A stretch of DNA of 64,000 bases from Pseudomonadota bacterium (GCA_021783695.1 JAJXTO010000007.1:39494-103493); one strand, 5' to 3'; shown: positions 17,182 through 26,654, counted from the stretch's first letter. Made by a program: numbers and translations. The notes: generated by a model not told the origin, from the letters alone.

Positions 17182-20076
17182 CTATTCGGCGTAGTCCGCA
17201 GCGTAGTCCGCGATGGGCAGGCAGGCGCATTGCAGATTGCGGTCGCCCCAGGCGTTGTCCACCCGGCCCACCGGCGGCCAGTATTTGCTGGCTTTGAGCG
17301 CGGGCGTCGGGAAGGCGGCATCTTCTCTGCTGTGGACATGCGCCCAGTCCGCGCCGAGCACGCTGGCCGCGGTGTGCGGCGCGGCCTTGAGCGGATTGTC
17401 CTCACGCGGCCATTCGCCCTTTTCCACCCGGGCGATCTCGGCGCGGATGGCGATCATGGCGTCGATGAAACGATCGAGTTCCGCGAGCGACTCGCTCTCG
17501 GTCGGCTCGATCATCAGCGTGCCCGGCACCGGGAAGCTCATGGTCGGCGCGTGAAAGCCATAGTCCATCAGCCGCTTGGCCACATCTTCGTTGCTGATGC
17601 CGGTGGCGTCTTTCAGCGGGCGCAGGTCGAGGATGCACTCATGCGCCACGCGGCCGTTCTCGCCGGTGTAGAGCACGGGGTAATGGCCCTTGAGCTTTTC
17701 GGCAATGTAATTGGCCGACAGGATGGCCACGCGGCTGGCCTGGGTGAGGCCACCGGCGCCCATCATGCGCATATACATCCACGAAATCGGCAGCACACTG
17801 GCATTACCCAGCGGCGCGGCGCTCACCGCACCGACCGCCCCCGGATGATCGACACCCGCAGCGCGATGCACCGGCAGGAAAGGCGCCAGGTGCGCGCGCA
17901 CACCGATCGGCCCCACACCAGGGCCGCCGCCGCCATGCGGAATACAGAAGGTCTTGTGCAGATTGAGATGGGACACGTCCGCGCCGAACTCGGGCGGACT
18001 GGCCAGACCGACCAGCGCGTTCAGATTGGCGCCGTCCACATACACCTGCCCGCCGTTCTGGTGGACGATGTCGCAGATGGCGCGCACTTCGGTCTCGAAC
18101 ACGCCGTGGGTGCTGGGGTAGGTGATCATGCACGCGGCCAATTGGGCCGCATGTTGCTCGGCCTTGGCACGCAGATCGGCCAGATCGACATTGCCCTGCG
18201 CATCGCAGGCGGTCACGACCACCCGCATGCCCGCCATCTGCGCCGAAGCGGGGTTGGTGCCGTGGGCGGACGATGGAATCAGGCAGACATCGCGATGCGC
18301 CTCGCCCCGGCTGGCGTGCCAGGCGCGGATGACCAGCAGCCCGGCGTACTCACCCTGCGAGCCGGCGTTGGGCTGCAGGCACATGGCGTCGTAGCCGGTG
18401 GCGGCGCACAGCCACTGTTCGAGCTGCCGCGCCAGCTGGGCGTAGCCGCGCGTCTGATCGGCCGGAGCGAAGGGGTGGATGGAAGCGAATTCCGGCCAGG
18501 TGATGGGCACCATCTCGCTGGTGGCGTTGAGCTTCATGGTGCAGGAGCCCAGCGGAATCATCGCGCGGTCGAGCGCGATGTCTTTGTCGGCCAGGCGGCG
18601 CAGATAGCGCAGCATCTCGGTTTCGCTGTGATAGCGGTGGAACACCGGGTGGCTGAGGAAGGCGCTTTGCCGCGCGAGCTGCTGCGGCCAGCGCGGCGCC
18701 ACGCCTTTCTCGGCAGCGTCGAACAGCGCGCCACAATGTTCCACGCCAAAGCAGGCCAGAATGTCGCACAGATCCTGACGGGTCACAGTTTCATCCAGCG
18801 ACACGGCCACATGTTGCGCGCCGATGCGGCGGAAGTTGATGCCATGCGCCAGCGCGGCCGCATGCACGGCCTCGGTGCGCACACCGGTGTGTACGGTCAG
18901 GGTGTCGAAGAATTCGGGGTTGAGCACCGGCAGCCCGGCCTGCTGCAGGCCCTGCGCCAGGAGCACGGTGTAGGCATGCACCCGCTGGGCGATGCGCTTG
19001 AGCCCCGCAGGGCCGTGATAGACCGCATACATGCTGGCGAGCACGGCCGGCAGCACCTGCGCGGTGCAGATGTTGCTGGTGGCCTTTTCGCGGCGGATGT
19101 GCTGCTCGCGGGTTTGCAGCGCCAGACGGTAGGCCGGCTGGCCATGCACGTCCTGGCTCACGCCGACGAGCCGACCGGGCAATGAGCGCTTGAGCGCGTC
19201 GCGCACCGCCAGATAGCCGGCGTGCGGGCCACCGAAGCCCAGTGGGAGTCCGAAGCGCTGGGTGGTGCCGCAGGCGATGTCGGCCCCGATTTCGCCCGGC
19301 GACATCAGCAGGGTGAGCGCCAGCAGGTCTGCCGCGACAACGACCAGCACACCCTTGGCCTTGAGCGCGGCGATGCGCTCGCGGTCGTCGCGCACGGTGC
19401 CGTCCGCTCCGGGGTATTGCAGCAGCACGCCAAAGTAATCGCCTTCCAGCGCTTGATCCGCCGCACCGCTGACCACCTCGATGTCCAGCGGCGCGGCGCG
19501 AGTATGCAGCACTTCGAGGGTCTGCGGCAGCACGTCGTCGGCAACGAAAAAGCGTTGCGACTTGAGCTTGCTCGACCGCAGCGCCAGGGTCATGGCCTCG
19601 GCCGCGGCGGTGGCTTCGTCGAGCATGGAGGCGTTGGACACGTCCATGCCGGTGAGGTCGGCCACCATGGTCTGGAAATTGAGCAGCGCTTCCAGCCGCC
19701 CCTGGCTGATTTCAGGCTGATACGGCGTGTAGGCGGTATACCAGGCCGGGCTCTCCAGCACATTGCGCTGGATGACGCCGGGCATCAACGCGTTGTAGTA
19801 GCCCTGCCCGATGTAACTGCGCATCACCCGGTTGTCCTGGGCGATGCTGCGCAGCTCGGCAAGCGCCCGTGTTTCGTCGACGGCTGCGGGCAGGTCAAAC
19901 GCCCTCTGGCGGCGAATGGCTGCAGGGATCACCGATTCAATGAGCCCGTGCAGATCGGCCCCGCCCAAAGACTGCAGCATGCGCTGCTGGTCTGCGGCGT
20001 CCGGGCCGATGTGGCGACGCTGGAAGGCGTGCGCATCTTCAAGTTCGCGCAGCGCGGGTTGGGTGGACATCAACAT
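17182..20076 (-). CDS. gcvP: Glycine dehydrogenase (decarboxylating), P protein
   Basis: 964 residues, full-length single-chain P protein. It decarboxylates glycine with PLP and passes the aminomethyl group to the lipoyl arm of GcvH. Both homologous halves are present: [15 protein letters not shown] at the N-terminus, [16 protein letters not shown], and in the C-terminal half the PLP lysine in [17 protein letters not shown]. The ATG at 20076 is preceded by GGAGAACACCGC. It follows gcvH by 42 bases in the operon. Confidence 0.97.
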   Translation of the reverse strand: MLMSTQPALRELEDAHAFQRRHIGPDAADQQRMLQSLGGADLHGLIESVIPAAIRRQRAFDLPAAVDETRALAELRSIAQDNRVMRSYIGQGYYNALMPGVIQRNVLESPAWYTAYTPYQPEISQGRLEALLNFQTMVADLTGMDVSNASMLDEATAAAEAMTLALRSSKLKSQRFFVADDVLPQTLEVLHTRAAPLDIEVVSGAADQALEGDYFGVLLQYPGADGTVRDDRERIAALKAKGVLVVVAADLLALTLLMSPGEIGADIACGTTQRFGLPLGFGGPHAGYLAVRDALKRSLPGRLVGVSQDVHGQPAYRLALQTREQHIRREKATSNICTAQVLPAVLASMYAVYHGPAGLKRIAQRVHAYTVLLAQGLQQAGLPVLNPEFFDTLTVHTGVRTEAVHAAALAHGINFRRIGAQHVAVSLDETVTRQDLCDILACFGVEHCGALFDAAEKGVAPRWPQQLARQSAFLSHPVFHRYHSETEMLRYLRRLADKDIALDRAMIPLGSCTMKLNATSEMVPITWPEFASIHPFAPADQTRGYAQLARQLEQWLCAATGYDAMCLQPNAGSQGEYAGLLVIRAWHASRGEAHRDVCLIPSSAHGTNPASAQMAGMRVVVTACDAQGNVDLADLRAKAEQHAAQLAACMITYPSTHGVFETEVRAICDIVHQNGGQVYVDGANLNALVGLASPPEFGADVSHLNLHKTFCIPHGGGGPGVGPIGVRAHLAPFLPVHRAAGVDHPGAVGAVSAAPLGNASVLPISWMYMRMMGAGGLTQASRVAILSANYIAEKLKGHYPVLYTGENGRVAHECILDLRPLKDATGISNEDVAKRLMDYGFHAPTMSFPVPGTLMIEPTESESLAELDRFIDAMIAIRAEIARVEKGEWPREDNPLKAAPHTAASVLGADWAHVHSREDAAFPTPALKASKYWPPVGRVDNAWGDRNLQCACLPIADYAADYAE

Positions 20077-20118
20077 GCGGTGTTCTCCGGGTCAGGCGGG
20101 ATTGCGGTGGGCAATCGT

Positions 20119-20493
20119 TCAGGCGTTCTTGAGCAGTTCGGCGTAGGCGGCTTCGTCCATCAGGGCGTCGAGCTGGCTCGGGTCGGACAGTTTGATGCGG
20201 AAAAACCAGCCACTGTTCTGCGGGTCCGAGTTGGCCAGCGAGGGGTCGGCGCGCAGGGTTTCGTTGACTTCAGTCACTTCGCCCGAAACCGGGCTGAACA
20301 CGTCTGCCGCCGCCTTGACCGACTCGACCACGCCCACGGTGTCGTGCGCTGCATAGGTCTTCCCGACCTCGGGCAGATCGACGAACACCACATCGCCCAG
20401 CGCGTCCTGCGCATGGGGGGTGATGCCCACGGTGGCGATGCCCGCGGCATCGACGCGAATCCATTCATGGTCGGGGGTGAATTTCAGGCTCAT
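20119..20493 (-). CDS. gcvH: Glycine cleavage system H protein
   Basis: 124 residues. Lipoyl carrier that shuttles the aminomethyl intermediate from GcvP to GcvT and is reoxidised by the shared dihydrolipoyl dehydrogenase (not in this window). The lipoylated Lys is in [20 protein letters not shown]-terminus [10 protein letters not shown] is typical. The ATG at 20493 has GGAGAGTTCC upstream. Confidence 0.97.
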   Translation of the reverse strand: MSLKFTPDHEWIRVDAAGIATVGITPHAQDALGDVVFVDLPEVGKTYAAHDTVGVVESVKAAADVFSPVSGEVTEVNETLRADPSLANSDPQNSGWFFRIKLSDPSQLDALMDEAAYAELLKNA

Positions 20494-20547
20494 GGAACTC
20501 TCCGGATAGGAATGAAAATTGAGATCAAAACAGCATCGGGACCATCA

Positions 20548-21708
20548 TCAACCGCGCCAGTAACGGTGCGGCACAAACGGCATGGGTTGCAACTGCATGG
20601 GCACGGCGCGGCCACGCACCTGGGCATACAGCGTCGTGCCCGGGGCGGTGAATTCGGCGGCGACATAGGCCATGGCCACCGGCCCGCCGGCGCTGGGGGC
20701 AAAACTGCCGCTGGTCACGCGCCCGGCCACGCGGCCATCGGCCGCCAGCAATTCGACGCCTTCACGCACCGGCGTGCGATCAAGGCCGATCAGACCGATC
20801 CGGCGACGCGCCACGACGGCGGGATTGTCGAGCTGAGACAGGATGATCTCCGCGCCGGGGAATCCCCCCGCCCGCGCGCCACCGGTGCGGCGGACTTTCT
20901 GCAGCGCCCAGCTCAGCCCGGCTTCGACCGGCGTGGTGGTGGTATCGATATCGTGGCCATAGAGGCACAGCCCGGCTTCGAGCCGCAGGGTGTCGCGCGC
21001 GCCCAGCCCGATGGGCTTGACCTCGGGGATCGCCAGCAACAGCCGCGCAAAGCGTTCGGCGTCCTGCGCCGCCACCGAGATTTCCAGCCCATCCTCGCCG
21101 GTGTAGCCGCTGCGGGTGGCGAAAATGCGGATGGGCGTCGTCTGCGTCGGCACATCCATCCAGCGCCCGGTCATGAACACAAGCTCCGCGGCCTGCGGAA
21201 CCAGGCGTGAAAAACTCTGCACCGCCAGCGGCCCCTGCAGCGCCAGCAAGGCCTGTTCGGGCATGGGAACGATCTCACAGCGGTCTGCGAGGGTCTGCAG
21301 CAGGGCGACATCCTGCGCCTTGCATGCGGCGTTGACAATGAGAAACAGCTCCAGCCCCTGACCATCGGCACGAGGGCGCGGAATCACCATCAGGTCATCG
21401 AGAATGCCGCCGTCGGAATTGGTGAACAAAGCGTAGCGCTGCTTGCCTTCGATCAGCCCCCGTATATCGACCGGCACCAGCGTTTCGAGGGCGGCGGCAG
21501 CGCCATCACCACGCAGGGCCACCTGCCCCATGTGCGAAATATCGAACAGCCCGGCGCTTTGCCGGGTCTGGAGATGTTCTGCGAGGATGCCCGCCGGGTA
21601 TTGCACCGGCATGGCGTAGCCGGCGAACGGCACCATGCGCGCGCCCAGCTCGAGGTGCAGCGCGTGCAAGGGAGTGGAAATCAGATCGGTAGTTGTGGAG
21701 TCGGACAC
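20548..21708 (-). CDS. gcvT: Glycine cleavage system aminomethyltransferase, T protein
   Basis: 386 residues from the chosen GTG. It transfers the methylene group to tetrahydrofolate and releases ammonia. Motifs: STPLHALHLELGARMVPFAG, FDISHMGQ, the folate-site RSGYTGEDGLEI, and GLGARDTLRLEAGLCLYG. The start is debatable. GTG at 21708 gives the family N-terminus and has CGAGAA upstream; an ATG at 21756 would add 16 unusual residues and has no ribosome binding site. First gene of the operon, behind a tandem glycine riboswitch that ends about 80-90 bases before the GTG. Confidence 0.94.
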   Translation of the reverse strand: MSDSTTTDLISTPLHALHLELGARMVPFAGYAMPVQYPAGILAEHLQTRQSAGLFDISHMGQVALRGDGAAAALETLVPVDIRGLIEGKQRYALFTNSDGGILDDLMVIPRPRADGQGLELFLIVNAACKAQDVALLQTLADRCEIVPMPEQALLALQGPLAVQSFSRLVPQAAELVFMTGRWMDVPTQTTPIRIFATRSGYTGEDGLEISVAAQDAERFARLLLAIPEVKPIGLGARDTLRLEAGLCLYGHDIDTTTTPVEAGLSWALQKVRRTGGARAGGFPGAEIILSQLDNPAVVARRRIGLIGLDRTPVREGVELLAADGRVAGRVTSGSFAPSAGGPVAMAYVAAEFTAPGTTLYAQVRGRAVPMQLQPMPFVPHRYWRG

Positions 21709-21789
21709 GTCGGGTTCTCGCGGGGGTGAGGCGCATGCGCCAGTCATACCGCACATCGTGCCCGAAAAAGCGACAAAGCGCGGCGCTCA

Positions 21790-21981
21790 ACCCCTCGCTG
21801 TCCCGGGTACCTGAGAGATTGATCCGGCGCGTGGCCAGACTTGCCCCTTCGGTGAGCGCCCAGATGCAGCGCCGCTCTCCAGTGAGGAACACCTTGCGGT
21901 GTGGTCAGTCCTTTTGCCTGAGCGGTACACCCTTGCTGGGCTTACGCCTTCGGCGGCTGCAACAAAACAGCTCTCTCCTGA
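21790..21981 (-). promoter_or_regulatory. Tandem glycine riboswitch (gcvT motif)
   Basis: Two glycine aptamers in series on the minus strand. Each has the same order of conserved blocks: GGAGAG (21973-21978 and 21875-21880), CCGAAGG (21947-21953 and 21846-21852) and a 3' CTCAGG block (21908-21922, which continues as CAAAAGGAC, and 21806-21817). A linker of roughly 25 bases separates the aptamers. Glycine binding to this class usually switches on glycine cleavage genes. No T-tailed terminator is visible between aptamer 2 and gcvT, so control at translation initiation or by an anti-terminator is possible. All five downstream genes would respond. Confidence 0.95.
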
Positions 21982-21989
21982 CTACGATA

Positions 21990-21995
21990 AGTATA
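21990..21995 (-). promoter_or_regulatory. Probable -10 element of the gcv operon
   Basis: The minus-strand hexamer TATACT places a start site at about 21983, right at the first base-paired element of the riboswitch. The region 17 bases upstream (22013-22018, ACGGCG) is a poor -35, so the promoter is either weak or activator-dependent. Confidence 0.5.
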
Positions 21996-22028
21996 TTGCA
22001 GGCCCGTCGATCCGCCGTCATACAAGGC

Positions 22029-22277
22029 CTATTTTTTTCGGCGACCTGATCCCAACCCCAGACTTTCGCGGTATTTCTGTCTGCGTGCCTTTTGCCGATC
22101 CGCCATGTCGTTCATCGCACGTTTTTTCGAGATGTTGAACATGGGATCAATGATCTCCCACCAAATGAAGGCAAATGCCAGGGGCAGGAGCACCCACCAC
22201 CATGACCAGGCAGCGACTGGGGCAATGCCCAGGAGCTTGAGGACAATAAAAATCAGACCCAGAACGACGAACGCCAT
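22029..22277 (-). CDS. Small Trp-rich membrane protein (TIGR04438 type)
   Basis: 82 residues. Two hydrophobic segments (AFVVLGLIFIVLKLLGI and WSWWWVLLPLAFAFIWW) are followed by a basic, helical cytoplasmic tail ending GSGRRKK. The cluster of Trp residues and this layout match the small Trp-rich protein family of betaproteobacteria, which has no known function. The start at 22277 is used instead of an upstream in-frame start because the family begins at MAFV; no strong ribosome binding site is present. It sits between the gcv riboswitch and the divergent cytochrome c gene. Confidence 0.75.
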   Translation of the reverse strand: MAFVVLGLIFIVLKLLGIAPVAAWSWWWVLLPLAFAFIWWEIIDPMFNISKKRAMNDMADRQKARRQKYRESLGLGSGRRKK

Positions 22278-22473
22278 GACATTGCACCTGCTGGAGGGAA
22301 AGCGCGACAAGATACAAAATGCAACACCGAATAGCACAGCGCGTGTTGCGCAAAATCAATTTGAACCAACACCGCAGTCATTCTCGCTGACTTCCTACGC
22401 TTGGCGTCAACCGAATTGATTAAGATGCGTTAGTTGGCTGTACCTGTTTTGTTTAACCCTCTGGAGGACTGGA

Positions 22474-22800
22474 ATGAAAAAAGCTGTTTTTGCTGCTGCC
22501 CTGGCCGCTGCCGCCACCATGACCATGTCGTCGGCTTTCGCCGCTGAAGACATGCTGGCCCTGGCCAAATCGAAGAACTGCCTGGCTTGCCACGCAGTGG
22601 ACAAGAAACTGGTTGGCCCGTCCTACCAGGAAGTCGCCGCCAAGTACGCTGGCAAGCCCGGCGCCGTGGACACCCTGAGCAACGCCATTCTGCACGGCGT
22701 GTCTGGCGTGTGGGGCCCGGTGCCGATGCCCGCCAACCCGCAAGTGACCCCCGCCCAGGCCAAGCAACTGGCCGAGTGGGTTCTGTCCATGAAGAAGTAA
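22474..22800 (+). CDS. Periplasmic class I cytochrome c (c551/c552 type)
   Basis: 108 residues with a signal peptide (MKKAVFAAALAAAATMTMSS to AFAAE). A single CLACH heme site (~36) and a Met ligand in PVPMPANPQVT fit the small c551/c552 electron carriers that feed terminal oxidases. The C-terminal helix AKQLAEWVLSMKK is typical. CTGGAGGACTGGA upstream is a strong ribosome binding site. Monocistronic, with its own terminator. It may donate electrons to the aa3 oxidase encoded 15 kb away, which is inference. Confidence 0.92.
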   Translation: MKKAVFAAALAAAATMTMSSAFAAEDMLALAKSKNCLACHAVDKKLVGPSYQEVAAKYAGKPGAVDTLSNAILHGVSGVWGPVPMPANPQVTPAQAKQLAEWVLSMKK

Positions 22801-22861
22801 TTCATACGCAGCACATGTTGCTGCCGTGAAGGGTGCGGATCGAAAGGTCTGCCTCAAGTAC

Positions 22862-22896
22862 AAGCCGAGATGCCGCGCAGGCACTCGGCTTTTTTG
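22862..22896 (+). terminator. Terminator of the cytochrome c gene
   Basis: Stem AAGCCGAG / CTCGGCTT with a 13-base loop, followed by a run of T. It lies about 60 bases after the cytochrome c stop. Confidence 0.88.
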
Positions 22897-22940
22897 TTGC
22901 CTTGGGTCTGTCTGGCCTGCATGCTCCTCGCGAACAGCCA

Positions 22941-22964
22941 ACAAAAAGCGCCCCGAAGGGCGCT
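22941..22964 (-). terminator. Terminator of the amino-acid-binding protein gene
   Basis: Stem AAGCGCCC / GGGCGCTT with a CGAA loop on the plus strand (TTCG on the minus, transcribed strand), followed on the minus strand by TTTTTG. It lies about 50 bases beyond the stop at 23014 and faces the cytochrome c terminator. Confidence 0.88.
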
Positions 22965-23013
22965 TGGCAGCTCGGCACAGATGCGTGCTCAGGCAGCGCG
23001 TCCGCAAACCGCC

Positions 23014-24150
23014 TTACTGCACAGCCAGCACGCTCTTCTTGCCTTCCTTGTCGAACTCGGAGATGGTGATGGTGGCATCCACGAGTTCACCGGTCTTGGT
23101 GAAGTGGATGTTTTTCTTGGTCACGCCGTTGTAGTCGACATTGGCAATGAAGGGCAGGTACTTCTTCGGATCAACCGATTTGGCCTTCATCATGGCGTGC
23201 GCCAGCACCATGGTGCCGTCATACGAGTACGGGGAGTAGAGCTGGAATGCATTGGCACCGAACTCGGCGTCATAACGCTTCTTCCAGGCTTCGCCGCCCG
23301 GCATCTGGCTCAGCGGCGAGCCGCCTTCCGCGCAGATGGTGCCGGCAACTGCTTCGCCTGCCAGTTTGCCCAGTTCAGGCGCGCAGATGCCGTCACCGCC
23401 CATCAGGGTGGACTTGATGCCCAGTTGGCGCATCTGGCGAACCAGCGGGCCGGCCTGGCTGTACATGCCGCCATAGAAGATCACGTCAGGGTTGGATGCC
23501 TTGATCTTGGTCAGAATGGCGGAAAAATCGGTGGCCTTGTCGTTGGTGAACTCGCGGTCAACCATTTTCATGCCATCTTTTTGCGCGGTCTTGGCAAACA
23601 CATCGGCAACACCCTGGCCATAGGCGGTCCGGTCGTCGATGACGGCGATGGTCTTGGCCTTCAGTTTGGTCTTGGCGTAGTTGGCCAGTCCAGAACCGAG
23701 CGCACTGTCATTGGCAATGATGCGGAAGAAGGTCTTGAAGCCCTGTGTCGAGATCTTGGGATCGGTGGACGACGGAGTGATGTCGGGAATACCGGCATTG
23801 TTGTAGATGCGCGAAGCGGGGAAGGTGCAGCCGGAGTTCAGGTGCCCAACGACGCCGTTGACCTTCTCGTCAACGAATTTCTGCGCCACGGTGGTGGCTT
23901 GCTTCGGGTCGGCCTGGTCGTCCTGGGCGTCAACCTTCCAGACGATTTTCTTGCCGCCGATGACGATGTTCTGGGCGTTCAGGTCCTTGATGGCCATTTT
24001 CACGCCGTTGGCGTTGTCCTGACCGAAACTGGCCTGCGGGCCGGACATGGGCGATGCACTGCCGATGGTGACGGTCACGGTGTCTTCAGCGTAAGCAGTG
24101 CCGATGGCCATGGACAGGGCCAGCAGCGGAGCAGCATATTTGAGTTTCAT
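23014..24150 (-). CDS. ABC transporter substrate-binding protein, branched-chain amino acid (LivK) type
   Basis: 378 residues, type I periplasmic binding fold. Signal peptide MKLKYAAPLLALSMAIGTAY with cleavage near AYAED. The mature start VTVTIGSASPMSGPQASFGQ and GHLNSGCTFPASRIYNNAGI are family hallmarks, with two lobes joined near FFRIIANDSALG. The start at 24150 has TGGAGGCTCATCC upstream; an open frame to 24273 is ignored. No permease or ATPase genes are nearby, so this is an orphan binding protein that must use components encoded elsewhere. The ligand may be Leu/Ile/Val or another small molecule such as urea or an amide. Confidence 0.9.
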   Translation of the reverse strand: MKLKYAAPLLALSMAIGTAYAEDTVTVTIGSASPMSGPQASFGQDNANGVKMAIKDLNAQNIVIGGKKIVWKVDAQDDQADPKQATTVAQKFVDEKVNGVVGHLNSGCTFPASRIYNNAGIPDITPSSTDPKISTQGFKTFFRIIANDSALGSGLANYAKTKLKAKTIAVIDDRTAYGQGVADVFAKTAQKDGMKMVDREFTNDKATDFSAILTKIKASNPDVIFYGGMYSQAGPLVRQMRQLGIKSTLMGGDGICAPELGKLAGEAVAGTICAEGGSPLSQMPGGEAWKKRYDAEFGANAFQLYSPYSYDGTMVLAHAMMKAKSVDPKKYLPFIANVDYNGVTKKNIHFTKTGELVDATITISEFDKEGKKSVLAVQ

Positions 24151-24333
24151 GGATGAGCCTCCAAAGAGTAAAACTTGAGTGAATTGTGTTGTGAAGTCAG
24201 GATCTGTCTGACAGGGCGATACATTAACTGAGTTACAGATTTTTGAACAGATCGCCTTTTCCAGCACTAGCAAGCAATGTGCCTGGGAGTTGCCCGGTTG
24301 ACAATTCGGCGGGCAAATTGCTTTCCGTATAGC

Positions 24334-24693
24334 CTATTGCGGTTTCAACGCTTGGGCCAAGGCGGCGCGCAGGGTCTGTTCAAGAGACTGGAACAGGTTG
24401 GCGGCAATTTGGGGCACCAGTGCATCCAGTTCGGCGCGAACCTGTTCCAGCAAGCGTTGCCGCAGTTCCGGCGCGATCTGCGCCCAGAGTTGATCTGCGT
24501 CGACGCCGGGCGCTCGCTCCCCCGCATCGCTCAGTGGCTGAAGATGTTCCGGGCCGCGATAGACCGCATCGGCGTAGGCCGATGGCTGGACCACGAAGGG
24601 CGCGGCCATGTCGTCCTCAATGACAGTGTCGGCGCTCTGCAGACGCTCGGTGAGCACGGGCAGGATGACATGCTGAGGAGGAATCGGTTTCAT
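24334..24693 (-). CDS. Hypothetical protein downstream of holC
   Basis: 119 residues, no signal peptide or membrane segment. The N-terminal half (IPPQHVILPVLTERLQ) is extended and proline-containing; the C-terminal half is a strongly amphipathic helix (LRQRLLEQVRAELDAL through LEQTLRAALAQALK) that could be a coiled coil. Its ATG overlaps the holC stop (ATGA), so it is translationally coupled to the polymerase chi subunit gene. I do not recognise a family. Confidence 0.7.
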   Translation of the reverse strand: MKPIPPQHVILPVLTERLQSADTVIEDDMAAPFVVQPSAYADAVYRGPEHLQPLSDAGERAPGVDADQLWAQIAPELRQRLLEQVRAELDALVPQIAANLFQSLEQTLRAALAQALKPQ

Positions 24694-25115
24694 GATCCGA
24701 ATGGAATGACTTTCGGCTCGACACCGGCAGCGCGGTAGGCCCGCAGCCGCTCGCGTGCCGCAGGCTTGTCGGGCGCGTACTCGCCGACGAGTTCGATCAC
24801 CCGCTCCAGATTGTCCCAGCCCGGCACCAGATCGGGGCCGAGGTTGACCAGAGCGTCCAACCGCCCCGCCTGATGCAGATCCGGGGCGGCAGCGAGGATG
24901 ACAGGCGTCTGCGCGGCAAGCGGATCGTCCTGCCAGACATGCGCAACGAAACTGCCGGGCTGAAACGTCCAGAGCAACTGATCGAGTTCGTCGAGAAAAG
25001 GCTGCGGCGCAGCAACCAGCAACCGAGCACCGCGCTGACTTGCGACGCGCAGCAGCCCGCAGGCATAGCGCAGCGGGTCGGGCAGGTTCACACGAAATTC
25101 GATGGCGCAGGCCAT
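24690..25115 (-). CDS. holC: DNA polymerase III chi subunit
   Basis: 141 residues. Chi links the clamp loader to single-strand binding protein in the replisome. The N-terminus IEFRVNLPDPLRYACGLLR, the central LLVAAPQPFLDELDQLLWTF and the FVAHVW block match HolC. It follows pepA by about 35 bases, an arrangement (pepA-holC) common in proteobacteria. A GTG at 25145 just after the pepA stop could be an earlier start; ATG 25115 fits the family length. Confidence 0.85.
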   Translation of the reverse strand: MACAIEFRVNLPDPLRYACGLLRVASQRGARLLVAAPQPFLDELDQLLWTFQPGSFVAHVWQDDPLAAQTPVILAAAPDLHQAGRLDALVNLGPDLVPGWDNLERVIELVGEYAPDKPAARERLRAYRAAGVEPKVIPFGS

Positions 25116-25150
25116 GGACTCAGTCTGGAGGTGTGGCGGGCGCACTCAAC

Positions 25151-26614
25151 TCATTTCACCTGCGACAGCAGGTAGCGCACCAGCAAGGGCACCGGGCGAC
25201 CCGTGGCGCCCTTGTTGGCGCCGCTGTTCCAGGCGGTGCCGGCGATGTCGAGGTGCGCCCAACGGTAGTCCTTGGCAAAGCGCCAGAGAAAGCACGCGGC
25301 GGTGATGGCGCCAGCCGGGCGGCCGCCGATATTGGCCACGTCGGCGAAATTGCTCTTGAGCGCGTCGGCGTAGTCCGCCTCCAGCGGCAGGCGCCAGCAG
25401 GGGTCGAGCGCGGCGCGGCCGGCTTCAAGCAGGGCGCTGGCGAGGGCGTCGTCCTCCGTAAACAAGCCACTGTTGACCTTGCCCAGTGCAATCACGCAGG
25501 CGCCGGTGAGCGTGGCGATGTCCACCACCGATTGCGGCTTGTAACGTGCGGCATAGGTCAGCGCATCGCAAAGAATCAGGCGGCCTTCGGCATCGGTATT
25601 GAGAATCTCGATGGTCTGGCCCGACATGCTGGTGACCACATCGCCCGGCTTGACCGCGCCCCCATCGGGCATGTTCTCGGTGGCGGCAATCAGGCCGACC
25701 ACATTGAGCCTGGGCTTGATGCGGGCAATCGCCTCGAACGCACCCAGCACCGACGCTGCGCCGGACATGTCGAATTTCATTTCGTCCATCTCGGCGCCGG
25801 GCTTGAGTGAAATGCCGCCGGTGTCGAAAGTCACCCCTTTGCCGATCAGCACATGCGGCGCGTCCTTCTTGCCCGCGCCGTGGTACTCCAGCACGATGAA
25901 ACGGGGCGGCTGCACCGACCCCTGCGCCACGGCAAGGAACGAGCCCATGCCGAGTTTTTCCAGCTCGGGACGGCCAAGCACCTTGCAACTCAGGTTATGG
26001 AATTTGGCGAGCTTTTTCGCCATGTCACCCAGGTAAGTCGGCGTGCAGTAATTCGCGGGCAGATTGGCCAGTTCACGCGCGAGCCGCACACCGATGGCCA
26101 CGGATTCCGCCTGCTCCAGGGCGGACTTGGCATGCGTCAGACCGGCCTCGGCACCCACGGCGCAGATCTGGACCAGGTCGAGCTGCGGCTGATTGTTTTC
26201 GTCCACCGTGCGGGTGGTGTCATAACGGTAGAACACGTCGGAAAACACGGTCGGCACCCACTCGGCCAGGGTCTGCAGACCGTTGACGCCCAGCAGATGC
26301 GCCTGCGCCACGGGCAGGCTCTTGAGCACGGCCGCCGCGGCTTGCAGAGCCTTTTTCCAGTCCCGCAACTCGGGCTTGGCCGCCAGCCCGACCAGCAGCA
26401 AACGCCGCGCCACCACGGCTGTGGGCCGGTGTAGCAGCATGGTGCTGCCGGGTTTGGCCTTGAAGTCGCCATCGACCGCGAGCTGCGCGATCAGGTTGTC
26501 GAGCGCGTCGGCGTCGGCCAGGCCACTGACACCACGCCCCTCTGGAACGAACACGACCAGCACATCGGTTTTGGTCTGAAGAGGCTTTTTGACGGCAGAT
26601 ATACTGAATTTCAT
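25151..26614 (-). CDS. pepA: Leucyl aminopeptidase
   Basis: 487 residues, M17 family. Cytosolic two-metal aminopeptidase; in Escherichia coli PepA also binds DNA in Xer recombination and carAB control. The M17 signature NTDAEGRLIL is intact, with metal and active-site segments GKGVTFDTGGISLKPG and DMSGAASVLG. The N-terminus MKFSISAVKKPLQTKTD is the regular start. Divergent from lptF, with palindromic elements between them. First gene of pepA-holC-hypothetical. Confidence 0.96.
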   Translation of the reverse strand: MKFSISAVKKPLQTKTDVLVVFVPEGRGVSGLADADALDNLIAQLAVDGDFKAKPGSTMLLHRPTAVVARRLLLVGLAAKPELRDWKKALQAAAAVLKSLPVAQAHLLGVNGLQTLAEWVPTVFSDVFYRYDTTRTVDENNQPQLDLVQICAVGAEAGLTHAKSALEQAESVAIGVRLARELANLPANYCTPTYLGDMAKKLAKFHNLSCKVLGRPELEKLGMGSFLAVAQGSVQPPRFIVLEYHGAGKKDAPHVLIGKGVTFDTGGISLKPGAEMDEMKFDMSGAASVLGAFEAIARIKPRLNVVGLIAATENMPDGGAVKPGDVVTSMSGQTIEILNTDAEGRLILCDALTYAARYKPQSVVDIATLTGACVIALGKVNSGLFTEDDALASALLEAGRAALDPCWRLPLEADYADALKSNFADVANIGGRPAGAITAACFLWRFAKDYRWAHLDIAGTAWNSGANKGATGRPVPLLVRYLLSQVK

Positions 26615-26622
26615 GTTCAGGG

Positions 26623-26654
26623 TTCCATGGTGTGTATGGAATGCATTATTCCAT
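26623..26654. promoter_or_regulatory. Operator-like inverted repeats between pepA and lptF
   Basis: Three copies of one half-site in alternating orientation: TTCCAT (26623-26628), ATGGAAT (26636-26642) and ATTCCAT (26648-26654). The last two make a perfect palindrome with 7-base arms and a 5-base spacer; the first two make 6-base arms with a 7-base spacer. They occupy the intergenic space of the divergent pair. The first half-site also supplies the GGAA that could act as the pepA ribosome binding site. A regulator binding here is inference. Confidence 0.45.

Noticed and set aside
15130..21210. Two very long plus-strand open frames (about 1350 and 660 codons)
   Set aside because: They mirror sdaA, ltaE, gcvP, gcvH and gcvT, which have intact catalytic motifs. 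The antisense products are low-complexity and unlike known proteins.
21709..21756. ATG start for gcvT at 21756
   Set aside because: It would add 16 residues unlike the family, has no ribosome binding site, and lies close to the riboswitch. GTG at 21708 fits better, though this is not proven.
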